This document shows, one piece after another, positions 34,873-47,337 of a DNA stretch of 64,000 bases (positions within the stretch are counted from its first letter, which is position 1; each line of letters starts with the position of its first letter). A program made the translations under genes and the position numbers. This stretch comes from Phialocephala subalpina (taxonomy: Eukaryota > Ascomycota > Leotiomycetes > Helotiales > Mollisiaceae), in NCBI GenBank assembly GCA_900073065.1, contig FJOG01000002.1:934652-998651 (forward strand). Direction: 5' to 3'. Below the pieces are notes generated by a model that was not told the origin of the DNA, did no database searches, and worked only from the letters and a program-made list of their open reading frames with translations.

Positions 34873-37183
34873 TTGAGATCCAGACTGCTAGGAGAAGGAG
34901 AATGTAAGCTTTTGTGGGTCGAACGAACAATCCGGAACCTAAAGTAGCTTTTGATATCATGTACAAGTTGTTTGTGAGTGTGGTGTGGATGTGGTTGGAT
35001 GCTACAAGACAAAAAGAGACCGTTAGCTTTCAGATCTTGACAATCTCGAATGGAAAGGATCTTCTAGGAACAAGTACAATTGTCTGTGGAGTGGCAGCGC
35101 AGATAGTAAGGAAGACTGCAATCAATCAGCACTTTTCCTTGTCCTAGCTGCATACCGCTGTGAGTATTGTGGTAGGGGCCTCTTACAGATTTTCGTTGAT
35201 GCTAAAGGGAGGAAGTTGGATCTAAAAGTTGTGTGAGTTCGTCCTGAATTTGATGCCTCGAGGCACCAACAGACTTGGATTCTCAGCCTTCCTCACCGGC
35301 AAATGGCACGGAATGGATTAGTCGGCGGCAAGGCTTCATTCTTTGAGAATGTCTCGGTATTGGTATGGACATACCTGTGATGGGGGAGCAGCTCTGTAAT
35401 GAGATTAACCTGGTGAGAGGATCACTAGCTCTCCGTATATACTCCCTCTTGGTATCACATCACATTCTCTGGATCTACGTTGTGATTTGTATCTTAATAT
35501 CAATATCAGTCTAAAAATCCAATTGATTCTATGTTGGACATTGTGTTCAACAATATGCTAGAAATGGTTGAGTTCTACTCGACTGAGCCTGTGAAAATTG
35601 TGATTTACCACTCCTATACTTGAGTATTCCCAATTTTTCTCTTTGATGTTCTCCCCATTGTTCCTTCCCAAGCATAGCATTCTCCTCCTCCTAGCCATTG
35701 ATATGTGGAAGCCTATCAAACCATCTCTGATCAAAGTCTCGCTGTAAGGAAATAGTGAAGTTCGTATTGTCGTCGTGGTTCGAAAGGTGGACGATCGCTG
35801 ATTGGTTCGGGTAAAAAAGGGGCGGGCGACAACGTTCGACGACGACACGATGCATGGACATGGAATCCTGATCAAAGAGAAATCGCTCCTGGGCCTGCGG
35901 GATAGGAATAAATAATAAAAGATGCGACAGAAGTTTGGATGTTGTCAAGTGCGCGTCACATTTTGTGATGAAGTGTTGGAATTGGCTGTCAAGTCGAAAA
36001 AACAATGCGCAACGCCAGGATACACGTGAAAGCTGTTATCGAAGCACTTCACTCCTGGTGTTCTGCATTATGGATATGCTGCTAAGTTTGGAACAAATCC
36101 TTGATGTTGAGTAATATTGTTGAACATGCGTCGCAATGAGGCTGTCAAATCCAGACTTCCAAATGTCGTAGGGCCATCTCAGCAGCTTCAAGTAAAACTC
36201 TACGCGCTTCAACTCTTCAGGACTTAATTGGCTTCAGCTATTCTTCTTAGTCTTGCTCATATCCATCGTTGAACTGGACAGCTACCTCGCATTATAGGGA
36301 AATCAATGGTATCAAAAAGGATCTGACAATGAGAAGTTATACCAAGCATGCGCAGTCTGTTGAAGAGCCATCGTGCCAAGGTGAATTGTTCGCTCTGGGA
36401 CTGAGCCGTCTCCTAGTAAAAATATACCATGCAGGTCTCAAAAGTAGCAGTAACTTTCAGCTCCACATGCCTCTCTCTCCCGCGTCATTGATCCCCGTCA
36501 CCGTACCGGAACATTTCAAACCTCCTCATCCCTCGCGGCCGACAAAATCAGGCACCGATCCCATTGCGATCATCCCGTATTCTCGCATCGTGTTCCACTT
36601 GTACTATTCCCACCTTGAGAGTCGGTGCCTCGAGGTATCAACTTCCTGAATTTTCCCATAAAACCAAAATCTTGTGAATCTGAATTTCTTTTGCCATCAA
36701 CAACGAAAAGTCTGTGAGCACCCAAAGTTCTGGACAACATTGACAGCACTGATTGAGGATAGCATTCGTCTGTTTCCACACTTCGAGTCTGTCTACTATT
36801 GTACGTTGTTCGAAAAGATCCTTTGCGCCTGAGATTGACGGAAGCTGACACTGTACCCCTTTGAGCAAGACTCCATCCAACGTGTACGTTCTCTTGGAAG
36901 ATACTCTCCATTCCAGATTGTCGAAAGCTGACTCTTTACCTTCTTCCAGCAAAACCCCCCCTACAACGTGTGCGTTCTCCTGTGGAATCCTTTGTGGAGG
37001 AAAATCTCGGACCCACGAGCGAAAACTGACTCTATCCGTCCGGTCTATAGCATTCAACACTCCTCCACCCCGCCCATACCCACACACAACTTGTATGTTA
37101 TTCTAACAGATACGGTGGTTTGAAGATTGTTCGCTCGTCGAACGAAAGCTGATAGTGTTTTGCTAGCAGTCAACATCTCAACA
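34873..37183. other. intergenic, no gene supported
   Basis: Between two divergent genes (34872 on minus, 37184 on plus). Frames such as minus 35558-35875, minus 36638-37087 and plus 36269-36649 overlap one another and have no known domain. An imperfect internal similarity, centred on ACGTGTACGTTCTCTTGG and ACGTGTGCGTTCTCCTGT, recurs at 36878 and 36966. Confidence 0.5.
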
Positions 37184-38588
37184 ATGGCTCCCAAGAAGGG
37201 TCAAAGGTAAGCAATCCATTCTCCATACACTGCAGGACAATATCTAACCCCTTTCTAGCAATTCTGCGACCGATTGGACCTTAACCGCCAGGTATATTCT
37301 CCCTCCCGAGTCCACAACCATCGACCTCCATCTCGACCTCGAATCCATTCTACAACACTTTTGAAGACTTAGATACTCAGACAATGACTGACTATCATAT
37401 AGCAAAGAGGAACTCCGAAAGTTCCATAATAATCAAGTCCAGGCCGTATGCCGCAGCAAGAAGGTTTTGGTGAAGGAGCCGAAGTATATTCGAGCTTCGG
37501 ACAAGCAGAAGGAGAAGATGGAGGTGAAGGATGCGGCGGAAGCCAAGAAGAGACAGTGAGTCTGTACCTTTTGCGTTGTTCTGTCAAGCTTGGGTCATTT
37601 AGGAGGCATGCTAATGGTGTTTAGCGCCAAGGACACAGCAGAGAAGAAGGCGAAGGCGAAGGCTGAGGAGGAAGCTGGAGACAGGGATGGAGATAGAGGT
37701 GAGGAGATGGGTGGGATAAGAGGGGTGGGAGAGAAGGGAATGGGAATGGGCAAGGAGAAGGAGNNNNNNNNNNNNNNNNNNNNNNNNNNNNNNNNNNNNN
37801 NNNNNNNNNNNNNNNNNNNNNNNNNNNNNNNNNNNNNNNNNNNNNNNNNNNNNNNNNNNNNNNNNNNNNNNNNNNNNNNNNNNNNNNNNNNNNNNNNNNN
37901 NNNNNNNNNNNNNNNNNNNNNNNNNNNNNNNNNNNNNNNNNNNNNNNNNNNNNNNNNNNNNNNNNNNNNNNNNNNNNNNNNNNNNNNNNNNNNNNNNNNN
38001 NNNNNNNNNNNNNNNNNNNNNNNNNNNNNNNNNNNNNNNNNNNNNNNNNNNNNNNNNNNNNNNNNNNNNNNNNNNNNNNNNNNNNNNNNNNNNNNNNNNN
38101 NNNNNNNNNNNNNNNNNNNNNNNNNNNNNNNNNNNNNNNNNNNNNNNNNNNNNNNNNNNNNNNNNNNNNNNNNNNNNNNNNNNNNNNNNNNNNNNNNNNN
38201 NNNNNNNNNNNNNNNNNNNNNNNNNNNNNNNNNNNNCTTCGCCAGACCAGCGGGTGGTGATGCTGATTTCGGTGGCGGTGTTTTTGTGGGTGGTTCTTTC
38301 GGTGGTGAAGCTTCTGGTGGTGCTGGCTTGGGTCGTGCCCCCCTTTTGGGTGGTGGAACTTTCGTCGGTGGAGCCTTCGCCAATACATATTTTGGGGGTG
38401 GGAGTGGTGGTGGAATGAGCCAGGCGGAGATGAGGCAGGAGATTGACCGCCATGCTGCTCTGGCAGCTCCGGGTTACTCCCGTCACCAGCAACTGCAGGC
38501 TCTCAAAGCCGAAATTGAGTTAGAGATACATGATATTGAGGAGCAGTATGCTCGTGAGTGGGAGCTGCGACAACAGCAACAACAGTAG
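37184..38588 (+). CDS. hypothetical Lys-rich/Gly-rich protein interrupted by assembly gap
   Basis: Exons 37184-37206, 37259-37291, 37403-37555 and 37625 to at least 37763, with good donors and acceptors, then a run of Ns, then an open frame ending at 38588. The N-terminal part reads MAPKKGQS-NSATDWTLTAS-KEELRKFHNNQ, then KVLVKEPKYIRASDKQKEKM and a highly charged K/A/E-rich stretch. After the gap the protein is Gly-rich in a repeating way (FGGGVFVGGSFGGEASGG, LLGGGTFVGGAFANTYFGGG). It ends in a helix (MSQAEMRQEIDRHAALAAPG) and a Gln tail. Frame continuity across the gap cannot be proved, because the 473-N length may be an estimate. I do not recognise the family. Confidence 0.65.
37764..38236. 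other. assembly gap (473 N)
   Basis: Unsequenced run inside a coding region whose flanks encode charged and Gly-rich low-complexity protein. A GC-rich or repetitive insert is the likely cause. The true length is unknown. Confidence 0.95.
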
Positions 38589-40582
38589 ATCTTTGAGTGC
38601 GGTTTGAGTGCGAGGTTGAGAATTATGGAGGATACCAAAATGAAAACTGGTTGTTATGGGGACATAACTCCTCGACCGTGCTAGTGATATCTGCTTGAGA
38701 CGTCTTTCCACAAATTCACAATGACCATACCATTCCCGAAGCTTACAACCAATGAAAACTGCATTAAGAGGACAAGTAAACTGTATATTGAACTTGAAAG
38801 CCGAAATCGTGCAAAGAAGAACCACGCAACGATGTCTTGATGCAGCACTCTTACTTCGCTTGAAGCGAGGGGGTGAAAAGTGATCCTTTCAATAATTCAC
38901 GAGATAACGCCTGGAACTTCTCAGTCAAAAAAGCTCTCTCTTGATTGAACAATATGGAAAGAGTAATGTGTGTATCCAAGCTAAGTATTATTAACCTCAG
39001 ACGATGATGAAGTAGTTCAATCGACGCAGAAGGAGAAAGCTGAGTGGGTTGTGCTCTTGGTCTCTGTAATTTTGGGTAGATATAGAAACGAGATTGTAGA
39101 TGTACAGGATGAACAATATGAGGATCGAGATCTGTACTATACTACACCTAGAGTAAAGGAGTCAAATAGCGCTATGTCTCGATGCATTGATCAGCAGCCG
39201 CTTGGTTGTGCTTCCCCTGAAACTTTACTCGTTAGCTCGCCAAATTTCCAGCGCTCGAGAGCCTGAGACTTTAGCGATGTTTCACTGGATTCCAGGCTTC
39301 TCCAGTGAGAGATACTTTGATGTTGCAGTAGAGGATAGAGTGGTGAACATGGTAATGTGGGATGCATAGAAGTGCACTAATCGAGAACAGAGAAAACGGC
39401 GAGAATATTGCTTCCAACTGAAACCAAAAACGAAAGCAAAGTCCAAATATGGCAACTCCAGATGCAGTGATGCACCCTTCGAGTAGATCGAACATCAAAG
39501 GTTCTAGACTACTTGAGAGCGCTAGTAGCACTAATATCGAAAAGGTATGCGCAGCAGAACAGAAAAATATATGATTCCCACATCGCAGCTTTGGATTCAG
39601 GCTTGGCAAGGGACTAATGCAGGTCAAGAAGGTAAGATTACATATCATGAGGATAGGACCTGAAACTGAAATCATGAATAGAAACGACACGCAAATATTG
39701 AAAGATACAAATCTGCTCACGCTGTAAGAAAGTAGTCGAAATCTCCTAGTCTTCTTCTAAAAGTATAAAAGGAAGGTCAACAGCAAAAACTGCATGCAAG
39801 TGGAAGGAGCGAGGCGTGGAACACTTTGTCGTTGTCGATGCTTTGAGAAGGAGCATCACTGGCGTGACTATAGGCCCCCCCTCGGAATCTGCTTCCTTTC
39901 TTCTTCTTCGTCACATCTGACTTCGAAGTTTAGTCTCAATGTTGAGTTGCAGTCGCAACCAAATCAAACACATTCTCATTTCCCAACTCAACTTGATGCC
40001 TTTCGATGCCTCGGCTTCGACGCGTGTTTTTCTTCCCATGTGCTCGAATTTAGGATATCGTGAGGTGCGAGTCGATGCCCATATGATTGCATTCTGCTCG
40101 AAGTATTTTGGGAAGGAAGTGCTCTGGCATCTACTGCTGTTGGCGACCAAATTCAGGACAGCACTCACTACAGTACCCCGCACTTACCCTGCCATACATC
40201 AGAATCATCAGAACAGCAGATTCAAATTTTGTTTGTCTCGTCAAGGATATGCTCAAGTTCATTTTCTTTGAGGTCTTTGAAAATATGTTGTTCATCAGGT
40301 ATCAAAGAGGCCACTTCCTTTCAGACGGCGTGACGTGCAGCAGGTTCAGAATGGTGAATATCCCTCGTCCGAAAGGGAGGTGCGAGTTTCTGGTCGCCTG
40401 GTAATTTTTGTTGAGGAGCAGCATCGAAGCACGGTATAAATATACATATGGCAAAGACTGTGTTTCAGTAGCACGTCTTGAGCTTCTACAACTCAAGATC
40501 TTTCTGTTTCATTGAGATCAGTCTTTTTATTGAACGATCCTGTGCTCGGTTGTGTGAAAGGGTCATCAGAGGGCGAGACTTT
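38589..40582. other. intergenic with a hydrophobic open frame (39271-39720, minus)
   Basis: Mostly without recognisable coding content. The minus frame 39720-39271 follows an acceptor-like TTACAG and encodes several hydrophobic stretches (SFNICVSFLFMISVSGPILM and others), so it might be an exon of a membrane protein. I found no partner exon or start codon. T-rich composition alone could produce it. Confidence 0.4.
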
Positions 40583-41036
40583 CTATCTTGTGCCATAGGC
40601 AACCTTGAGACACATCAGCCAGTGTTTTTCATGGCTTGAATCAAAACGGAGAAAATCGCTTTCCAGATACCAATGGTCAGCAAGGCGAAGGATATATTCA
40701 CTCGGAGAAACAATCATGGATATTTTGAGGGTATGAAACCGGAAGGGAGAGTTTTCCTTCAGTGTAAAGGAGGAATCTGTATCGAATGAAATATACGAAA
40801 CTCACATTCAATATCTTCAGGTTCAATCCTACTATGCAAGAACATTGTCTTGTGTCATTCCTAAGGTCTTCACGTGTCGGCGTCCCCCGCAATCGGTAGG
40901 GTTGAGCTAGTGGCTTGGGCACAGACCAGTCAGTCAGAATTGGCACCTTCAGTGCAACCTCTTCTTCGAAAAACTTCTGGTATGTGCGAGGATCAAGTGC
41001 ATTTCGTCCTTGAGAGCCTTGTTTGGTCATCTTCAT
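40583..41036 (-). CDS. possible small two-exon gene, unknown function
   Basis: From ATG 41036 a frame reads MKMTKQGSQGRNALDPRTYQ and continues as a charged soluble protein for about 77 codons to a GTGAGT donor at about 40806. Reading through adds about 35 codons before a stop at 40698. An in-phase acceptor near 40583 would instead give KVSPSDDPFTQPSTGSFNKK and a stop soon after, by way of a rather long intron of about 225 bp. The first exon looks coding in composition. The family is unknown and the 3' end unresolved. Confidence 0.35.
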
Positions 41037-41442
41037 AAGTGAGTACAAGATATATGGAATGCTGATTACGAAGTGCAGAAGCGATTATGAGATGGAGCGA
41101 GGACAAGCAAAGAAAGTCGGTCAACATTCATCTCCTTACTCGAGACCCATAACTTTTCGATATCCTCCAACTCGTTACATCTACCACTATCATGTTTTCA
41201 GATACGATCGCGAACTCTTCGAACTCTGCGTGCTGTACCATAAAGTCCTCCTATCTAAAGATTACGCAAAGGCAAAGCAAAAATTGGAAAAAAAAGGGCG
41301 GTGAACAAACTTTTCGATCCTCGATACCTTCAAAGCCTCGCACACTACGAAATAAAACACACGGAATGATAGCACGCTCCTTCCAAAGAGAAATAACCCA
41401 GACCATACTGAACTCACTGCATCGAATTTGTTTTCTCCAGCA

Positions 41443-42984
41443 TTAGGAAGTGGAGAGGGTGGTTTGGTTGATGTTGGAGAGCAGTGTTACCAGGACTGCG
41501 GAGAAGCTATCCAAAACATCAGCACCTTCTGCAAATGGACATCAGGAGTCTTTACCCGAGCAGCACCATGAACAAGTCATGCGGGGTGACATCAGTTACC
41601 AACGACATCACAAGGAGGAAGAACAATACGAATACCCCAACGATGCCAGCCTTCTTGCCTGGACTGAAATCCGTCAAGAAGAGTAGGAATACCGACGCTA
41701 TCACGATGCCATAGCCGAGTAGTGCAGACATAATTCTAGCCACGACCCCAATACTTTTGGAAGACAGGTGAACGATATTTCCGTTGTCAGTCTTCTGCCG
41801 TTCCTTTTCTCCTCTCACGAAGCACTGGAGAGTATTAGTATCAACCACTATTCGACCATCTCCACTATATTATGCATCGCTGGAGTCACCAGAAACTTAC
41901 GTGCATCCATGATCTTGGATTTCTCTGGAAGTAAGATTCGATGGCTTCCTCGATACGGCTAGCCCGATCCTTACCCGAGCCCGAAGACCTCTTTGCGTAG
42001 ACAAAGTCTGCGGGGTCAAACAGAAAACTATCTTCTTCGCCTTCAAGTGGGGCATTGTCGATGACCCAGTCAAGCACGCTTCGATGATTGCGTTCTACCA
42101 CGCGGTCCAGAGAATTCATTGCAATGAACTTCTCGGCTAGGTTATCTGAAACTCCGTCAGCATGCCTTCCATGCAAGCAACGTAGTGTGCTCACAATATG
42201 ACAAGACCTTCTCCTCATATTCTTGGAGCAGTTTACTCTGAGCCTGGTCCCAGCTTGCATCATTCTCAATGCTTGTCAACCTGTACTTCTTGCTCTCGTC
42301 TGCTTCGTCTTCCTCGTCAAGGGCTTGCAGCTTCTCTGTGATCTGGCATAACTCGATCTCCTTCTTGATGAGGAGTCGGAAAGTTTGGTCGCTGAATTTG
42401 CGGATGATCGAGAAGCTATCGTTGCTGTTCTGGAAAGCTGCGAAGCGGGGTATGCCTTCGACGTGAGTCTCCACTGCCAGACACAGAATCAGCGTCCGAA
42501 TCAAGTGAGCCTGAGAATAACCAACGTACATTTATTTGTTTTGATCTTGTGGTATCCCCGTTGCATCTCTATCTGCTCCAAGCGTCCTCGATCGGAGGTG
42601 AAGCGTTGATGCAGATTGCGGAGCGTCGAGGACCATCTCCCGCCTGTTCCCTGGTACACATTTTGGGCTATCTCTTATTAGCACACAAATTCCTCCCTAA
42701 AACAACCCTGTCTTGCCTTGGACGTGCTCATGATCAACACTGGACGTTGGCGTCAAGGTCTCTGCTTCCGAACTTTCATGTTCCGCCGTGGTCGAGGTCG
42801 AGTGCATGTATCGAGGTCGAGCTCTGAGCTGTGGCGGTTTAGATTGCATATCTTGTCGAGGACTCGCTAAGCTTATTTCTGTATCGTTAGCATTGGGGGC
42901 GTAAGCTCTAGGTGGGGACGTCAAAGGAGGGCTGTCGTGTCCGACTGCATTTGCGCCTCTTTCCAGATCGGTATCGACCATCAT
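41443..42984 (-). CDS. DUF6594-family membrane protein, copy 1 of 3
   Basis: A fungal-specific protein family of unknown function with a soluble N-terminal region and three C-terminal membrane segments. Six exons: 42984-42717, 42643-42530, 42473-42195, 42145-41901, 41824-41556 and 41506-41443 (412 residues). The core starts at GIPRFAAFQNSNDSFSIIRK, the family's G-x-PRLAAF motif. An acidic coiled-coil stretch (IELCQITEKLQALDEEDEAD), NHRSVLDWVIDNAPL and a SRE/KTDDPNI-like segment (RQKTDNGNIVHLSSKSIG) follow. The membrane helices are IMSALLGYGIVIASVFLLFL, GIVGVFVLFFLLVMSLVT and FSAVLVTLLSNIN. Intron 1 keeps the phase seen in the paralogs only if it uses a GC donor (CAAG|GCAAGA); a weak GT donor 7 nt upstream gives the same total length. 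Exons 3 (279 nt) and 5 (269 nt) match copy 2 exactly in size. The frame is intact. Confidence 0.88.
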
Positions 42985-43728
42985 GGGCAGGTAGGCAATG
43001 CAATACAGCTACGGGCAGATCCATCTTCGAATTCACTGTGTATACTGAATAGGAGTTTGAAGCCTGATCTGGTTGAGGCTCTGGCACAGCCCAACGTTGC
43101 ACGGAATTGGCAGTCATATTACAGCTCACCCATACACCGCATGCACACACCTTTGTCACTTTTTCAGCAAACGAGCAAATCAGATGATAAACGCCTGACG
43201 ATTGCAGACCGTAACACGAAAGTTCTGCGAGGCTGAGAATACGGATTATTTTGCGACGTTGAGGAGCTATTGGGTGCTCACGATGATGGTACCAGCAAGC
43301 GAGAGTTTGGCAAGCGACAACAGAGGAGAACCGCTGGGACACAGGGGCTTCGGGCTTCCTTATATACCTAGAACACCACTATGGCGCACTAATGGGGATT
43401 TTTCAGGGATTCGGTGGGCATTCTCGTCTGGCGTGGTAGCACAATCTCGATCTGGCGGGCAAATCAGGAGGTCAGTTGCAACGGGTTCGGGTACATGGCT
43501 AAGGCGATGTTATAAAATCCTTAAATAACAACTTCCACGTCTATCTGCATTATAAATTATCTAACCAGATTTCCATGTCAAAGTGAGCCTATATTTTCCA
43601 TGCCAGAAGTAAGACCAGCACCAAACTCCAATTCCATCTGAAACAATCTCCATTAAAGCATGAACTACTTTGTCTTTGCGCCACAACTTGGATTCTTGGT
43701 AAAGATCAAAGATCACCCATAGGTGAAC
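42985..43728. other. intergenic, promoter of DUF6594 copy 1
   Basis: No gene is supported. It should contain the copy 1 promoter and the 3' flank of the small minus-strand gene ending at 43729. Confidence 0.55.
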
Positions 43729-43997
43729 TCAAACGTCCTTGTTCTTCTTCTCACTGCCCTTTGAATTGCTGTTGCCTTTCCCCTTGGGAGGCTTCGTGGG
43801 TTTTGGCTTCTAAAAAGGGTGTTAGTTGAAATTTCGGTGATGAGAAGAGAGGTACGAACATCTGGTGGAGGATCCGATGAAGGGTTCACGTAGCCTGCTG
43901 AGAAATTGCGTCTTTTCTGTTGTTTTGACTTCTTCGAGGATATCAACCGCTCAATTCCATCCTCGTTACTGTTAGCCAAGCGTCCTTTTCCCGGCAT
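43729..43997 (-). CDS. small Lys-rich basic protein, 72 aa
   Basis: Two exons (43997-43860 and 43809-43729) separated by a 50-bp intron with a CTAAC branch point. ATG at 43997 gives MPGKGRLANSNEDGIERLIS, then a basic cluster KKSKQQKRRNF, a Pro-rich turn PSSDPPPD and, after the splice, KPKPTKPPKGKGNSNSKG and a Lys-rich end. Composition suggests a nuclear or nucleic-acid-associated small protein, but no domain is recognised. The donor (GTTCGT) is weaker than usual, so the gene model is moderate. Confidence 0.5.
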
Positions 43998-46900
43998 GAT
44001 CGATATATGTCGAGAAATCGCTGCTTGTACATGTCAGCTTGGATCATTGGAGTCGCATGCATCAAGGGACTCACAGATGGTGGTTCGTTCTTTGGTTTGA
44101 AGTCCTGCGGTTGACGTTCGGGGATAAGCGAGATCGAAGACTGGAGCGAGAATTCTTGACAATCCTGGCACGTCCCCAATGACTCCTTTAATCCTGCCTC
44201 CTTCTACAACAAATGAACTCCCAGGACAACGTAGACCAGGAAAATGATCTCCAACAGCAAGAACCCGCAAGCAGAATAGCTCAAGATGGGCAAGATGGTG
44301 GGAGAAAACGCGCCGGAGAAAAGCTCACAGTAGTAATGTTTCTTTTCCTGTAAAGAGTCTGATGCCTACGACACCTTTCTCTACACGAGATGCACTAACT
44401 CGATATAGATCCAACGCGATATCAGACTCGGCGCACTTGCCATCAGTCTTTGGCCGGAATCAGATGCGTGAACTGAGGGGAAAGGCTCACCGAGTCACAC
44501 GCAGCTGATTCGGAAGTACCTTCGTGAGAGGTGATGTCCACTGGAAAATCTGCACGCGCCCTCTAATCTTTCGAGTCGCCTTCACAATGATATTCGAGGA
44601 CCTCGACAACGCTCCCTACGACCATCAATTGGGTGCGAGTCGCTCGTCTGACACCAGAGAACCCCGTTGATCGTCTCTCCCTTGAACATGCGGCTCCTGG
44701 CTCGAAACATCACCATCTCGAGTAGGTCTGCCAGACCGGCATTCTCTCGGATCTCTTTCCGGCGTTGAAAAGAGCTGAAAACGGATAAGCGAACTTCTAA
44801 ACCCTGGACAATGCTGGGCCTCCCCTGACATGACGCCCGACTTCAGTGAATACTTTGGAGGGGACCGTGCTCCTGCATTCCGGCCTGTTCCACAATCGCT
44901 TCCAACAAGAGATGATGGGCTTGCTGAGACTGCAAAAGAGAGATTCCGGTTGCTGAGACTTCTCTTCTAACATAAATATCAGGTTCGCCCTGTGAGTTAC
45001 ATTTGCCTGCCATTCGACGACATGGCCCTGATATTATGCGGTCTAGTGATCGGTCAGGCTCCAAGTCATCAAGAGCAGCCACCCTTGATAAAATTTGCAC
45101 TCACAAGCAGTCCTCCGGCGGTGCGGGGTCTAGGATGCAAGGATCGAGTGTTCAGCCATCAATCCTTCCTCATACCGGAAGCAAACAGGAGGTTGATGAT
45201 CTGGAGTACTGTGCAAGTGCGCGATTGAGCGATGATTTGAAAGCGCTTCGTTGTGTTTAATTATCAAAGATAAAATATTTGCGATTGCTAGCTTCTCAGC
45301 CTCCAATTTTAGTCAAAAGGAAACGACATAGTGTTCGCTCTACGGTTCAAGAAAGATTCAAAGAATGAACAGCTCTCAGTTCAACATTGCGAAAAGATGT
45401 CTCGCTCTCTTTATACTGCTTTGACGGAACAAATTGTTGGCACTGTTGCTGGAACTCAGCAGTTGGCTAGATAAAGCGCCAACTGGTGGGTAGATGCAGC
45501 AACATTTGCAGATGCCTCGCCAAAAAGATTCATCAGAGAGGCTTCGGCGATATCACTTCTCACATGCGCGGGATGTCACACTAGCGGCATTTTGTTCCCA
45601 TATGGTTACGCTTGCATATCTTTTTATGTTGTTCGTCGAGCGCCTGGCCAATCCGAAAGCTCGGGTTGCCGCTCTGGCACGTGCCTTCATGGCACTTGCA
45701 TGAGANCNCTGTGTGCCTTGGGTCCTGAAAAAGCAACATGAAAAGAGAAACAGAGAGTGGTGCTGAAAATCTCTCTAAGAAAACTTCCGGGCTTGCTGGA
45801 AAAAGAAGCTTTCTGCAAAAGTCAGCATAAAACGACGGGAGTTGGACTTGTTCGGGGAACTTCGGTGTACTGTACCTAACTGCTTTTGATATGGTGTCCA
45901 CTAGGAACTTAACATGGCATGGACTAACCCGCTGAAGAAACTGCAAAGCTGTAAGCAGCTGCTGCTAGTAGTGAAAGAAGATTGAACTCTTGAGGCAAGA
46001 CACCCCAATACTTATACTGTGGGACTGAAGGCCCGAGCCTTGCCGGCGCACGCAGAAAGTCTCGCAGGGAAATGCTGTGCAGCGCAGCAGAGTCAGGCAT
46101 GTTCGGGTGCTTATAGAGCCGACGTATCAGAGATCAGTCCAGCTCACCATCATCTTCGATGAAAGTTTTGCTGTCCATATTTCGATTGGACTCTAAGAGT
46201 TGAGGTGGGAATTGATTTTGTAGAAGTCAAGGGAATTAGACGGCCACGCGTAGGGACATGCGCCAACCACGTCTCAGCACATCCGTGCTTCCCAGTTCTT
46301 ATACTTCCTTGAGAGAAAGATGATTCCCACATATCGGAAAACCGTCAGCCCCCTTTGGTGGGATGAGTAAGGGTCCATTTCATTTCGGAAAGGCTGTCTG
46401 CAGAACAACCTGGCCTATGTTAGGACCTCGGGAGTCCAGCGTCATCCCGTTCGGTATGCACAGGCTTCCCTTTCTCGACTCCCAGTTTTCCTTTTGGGAA
46501 TCCGTTTCAGAGGCTTCGCAGAGTTGCTCAGGAGGGACCGACCTTCTCTGCACTCCTCTTCAGATCGAAAGGCACTGAGCTCGAAAATTTCTCCAGGTTT
46601 ATACGTACGACTCTTCAACCATGCCGAGAGATCATCCGAAGTCTTTGGCCCCTCCCTCTAGCTAGCCGAGCTGATCAAATACTGCTGCCCCGTCGGTAGT
46701 CTCAACAAATGGCTTGTGTCTGAGTGTTGTCTATGATGGAAGACCACCTTCGATCCCTCGCATACCACTCTTCGCGCAGAGCCCCGAACTATGTCCGACT
46801 ACCCATTAATTAAGTATTCTTCTTCGAGAGCTAAATGATATCCGATCGCTATCTATCCGAGGACACGTCTCAGCGAGGCAAGCACCTCGTGCGACCGAGT

Positions 46901-47226
46901 TGACCGTCACCTCAAGAACAGGTCGAAGCATACTTCTTTTGCTACTGCTCTCCGCCCCTCACCCACCCCGACGTGGAGAAAAGAGAACTCTTGTTTGACT
47001 CAAGTTGGCATGCCGATGCAAATACCTTTCCTAAGTTGAGACTGCCACAGGTATTGATAGGATTGAAGAAGGTTAATAGCTGATTTCACAAAGCAGGGCT
47101 CCCGCTTGATCTAGTTACTTGATCCCCAACGAATTCATCTTCCGTCGCTGAACCTTCAAGGATCTGCTCCTTGATTCGGAATCAAAACCTTGAGTAACGA
47201 AAAGGGCAAACAGAGTAGCTGGCACA
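43998..47226. other. gene-poor spacer between DUF6594 copies 1 and 2 (part)
   Basis: No recognised gene. Around 44625-45000 a minus frame stays open (ending in LVSDERLAPN) and could be a lineage-specific exon. Competing frames on both strands prevent a call. Isolated Ns at 45706 and 45708 mark low-quality sequence. Confidence 0.45.
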
Positions 47227-47337
47227 TTTCTAAGGTTCGCCATCGTCTGCAACTACCTCTGGTGTCGGGCCTCCTCAGAGATCCACCTCTCGATCGAGCT
47301 CTAGATCGAGCTGCGTTGTATCAACCTGGAAGCCCTA
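47227..47337. repeat. diverged duplicated block, copy A (partner at 54434-54567)
   Basis: Shares with 54434-54567 an ordered series of matches: TTCGCCAT, a TCTGCA stretch, GGTGTCGG, CATCCACCTCTCGA-type sequence, CGAGCTCTAGA, GAGCTGCG and GTATCAACC. Differences include transitions and small indels. Weaker similarity continues further right (about 47505-47560 versus 54715-54770, around GAGATGGAAAGG). It lies 1.6 kb beyond the 3' end of DUF6594 copy 2. Confidence 0.7.

Noticed and set aside
37595..38383. Long minus-strand frames across the N gap
   Set aside because: They are open only because Ns carry no stops; the flanks are antisense to a Gly-rich gene.
44625..44831. 68-codon minus frame with ATG (ends in LVSDERLAPN)
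   Set aside because: The frame extends upstream past the ATG and competes with another open frame; no splice model or family supports it.
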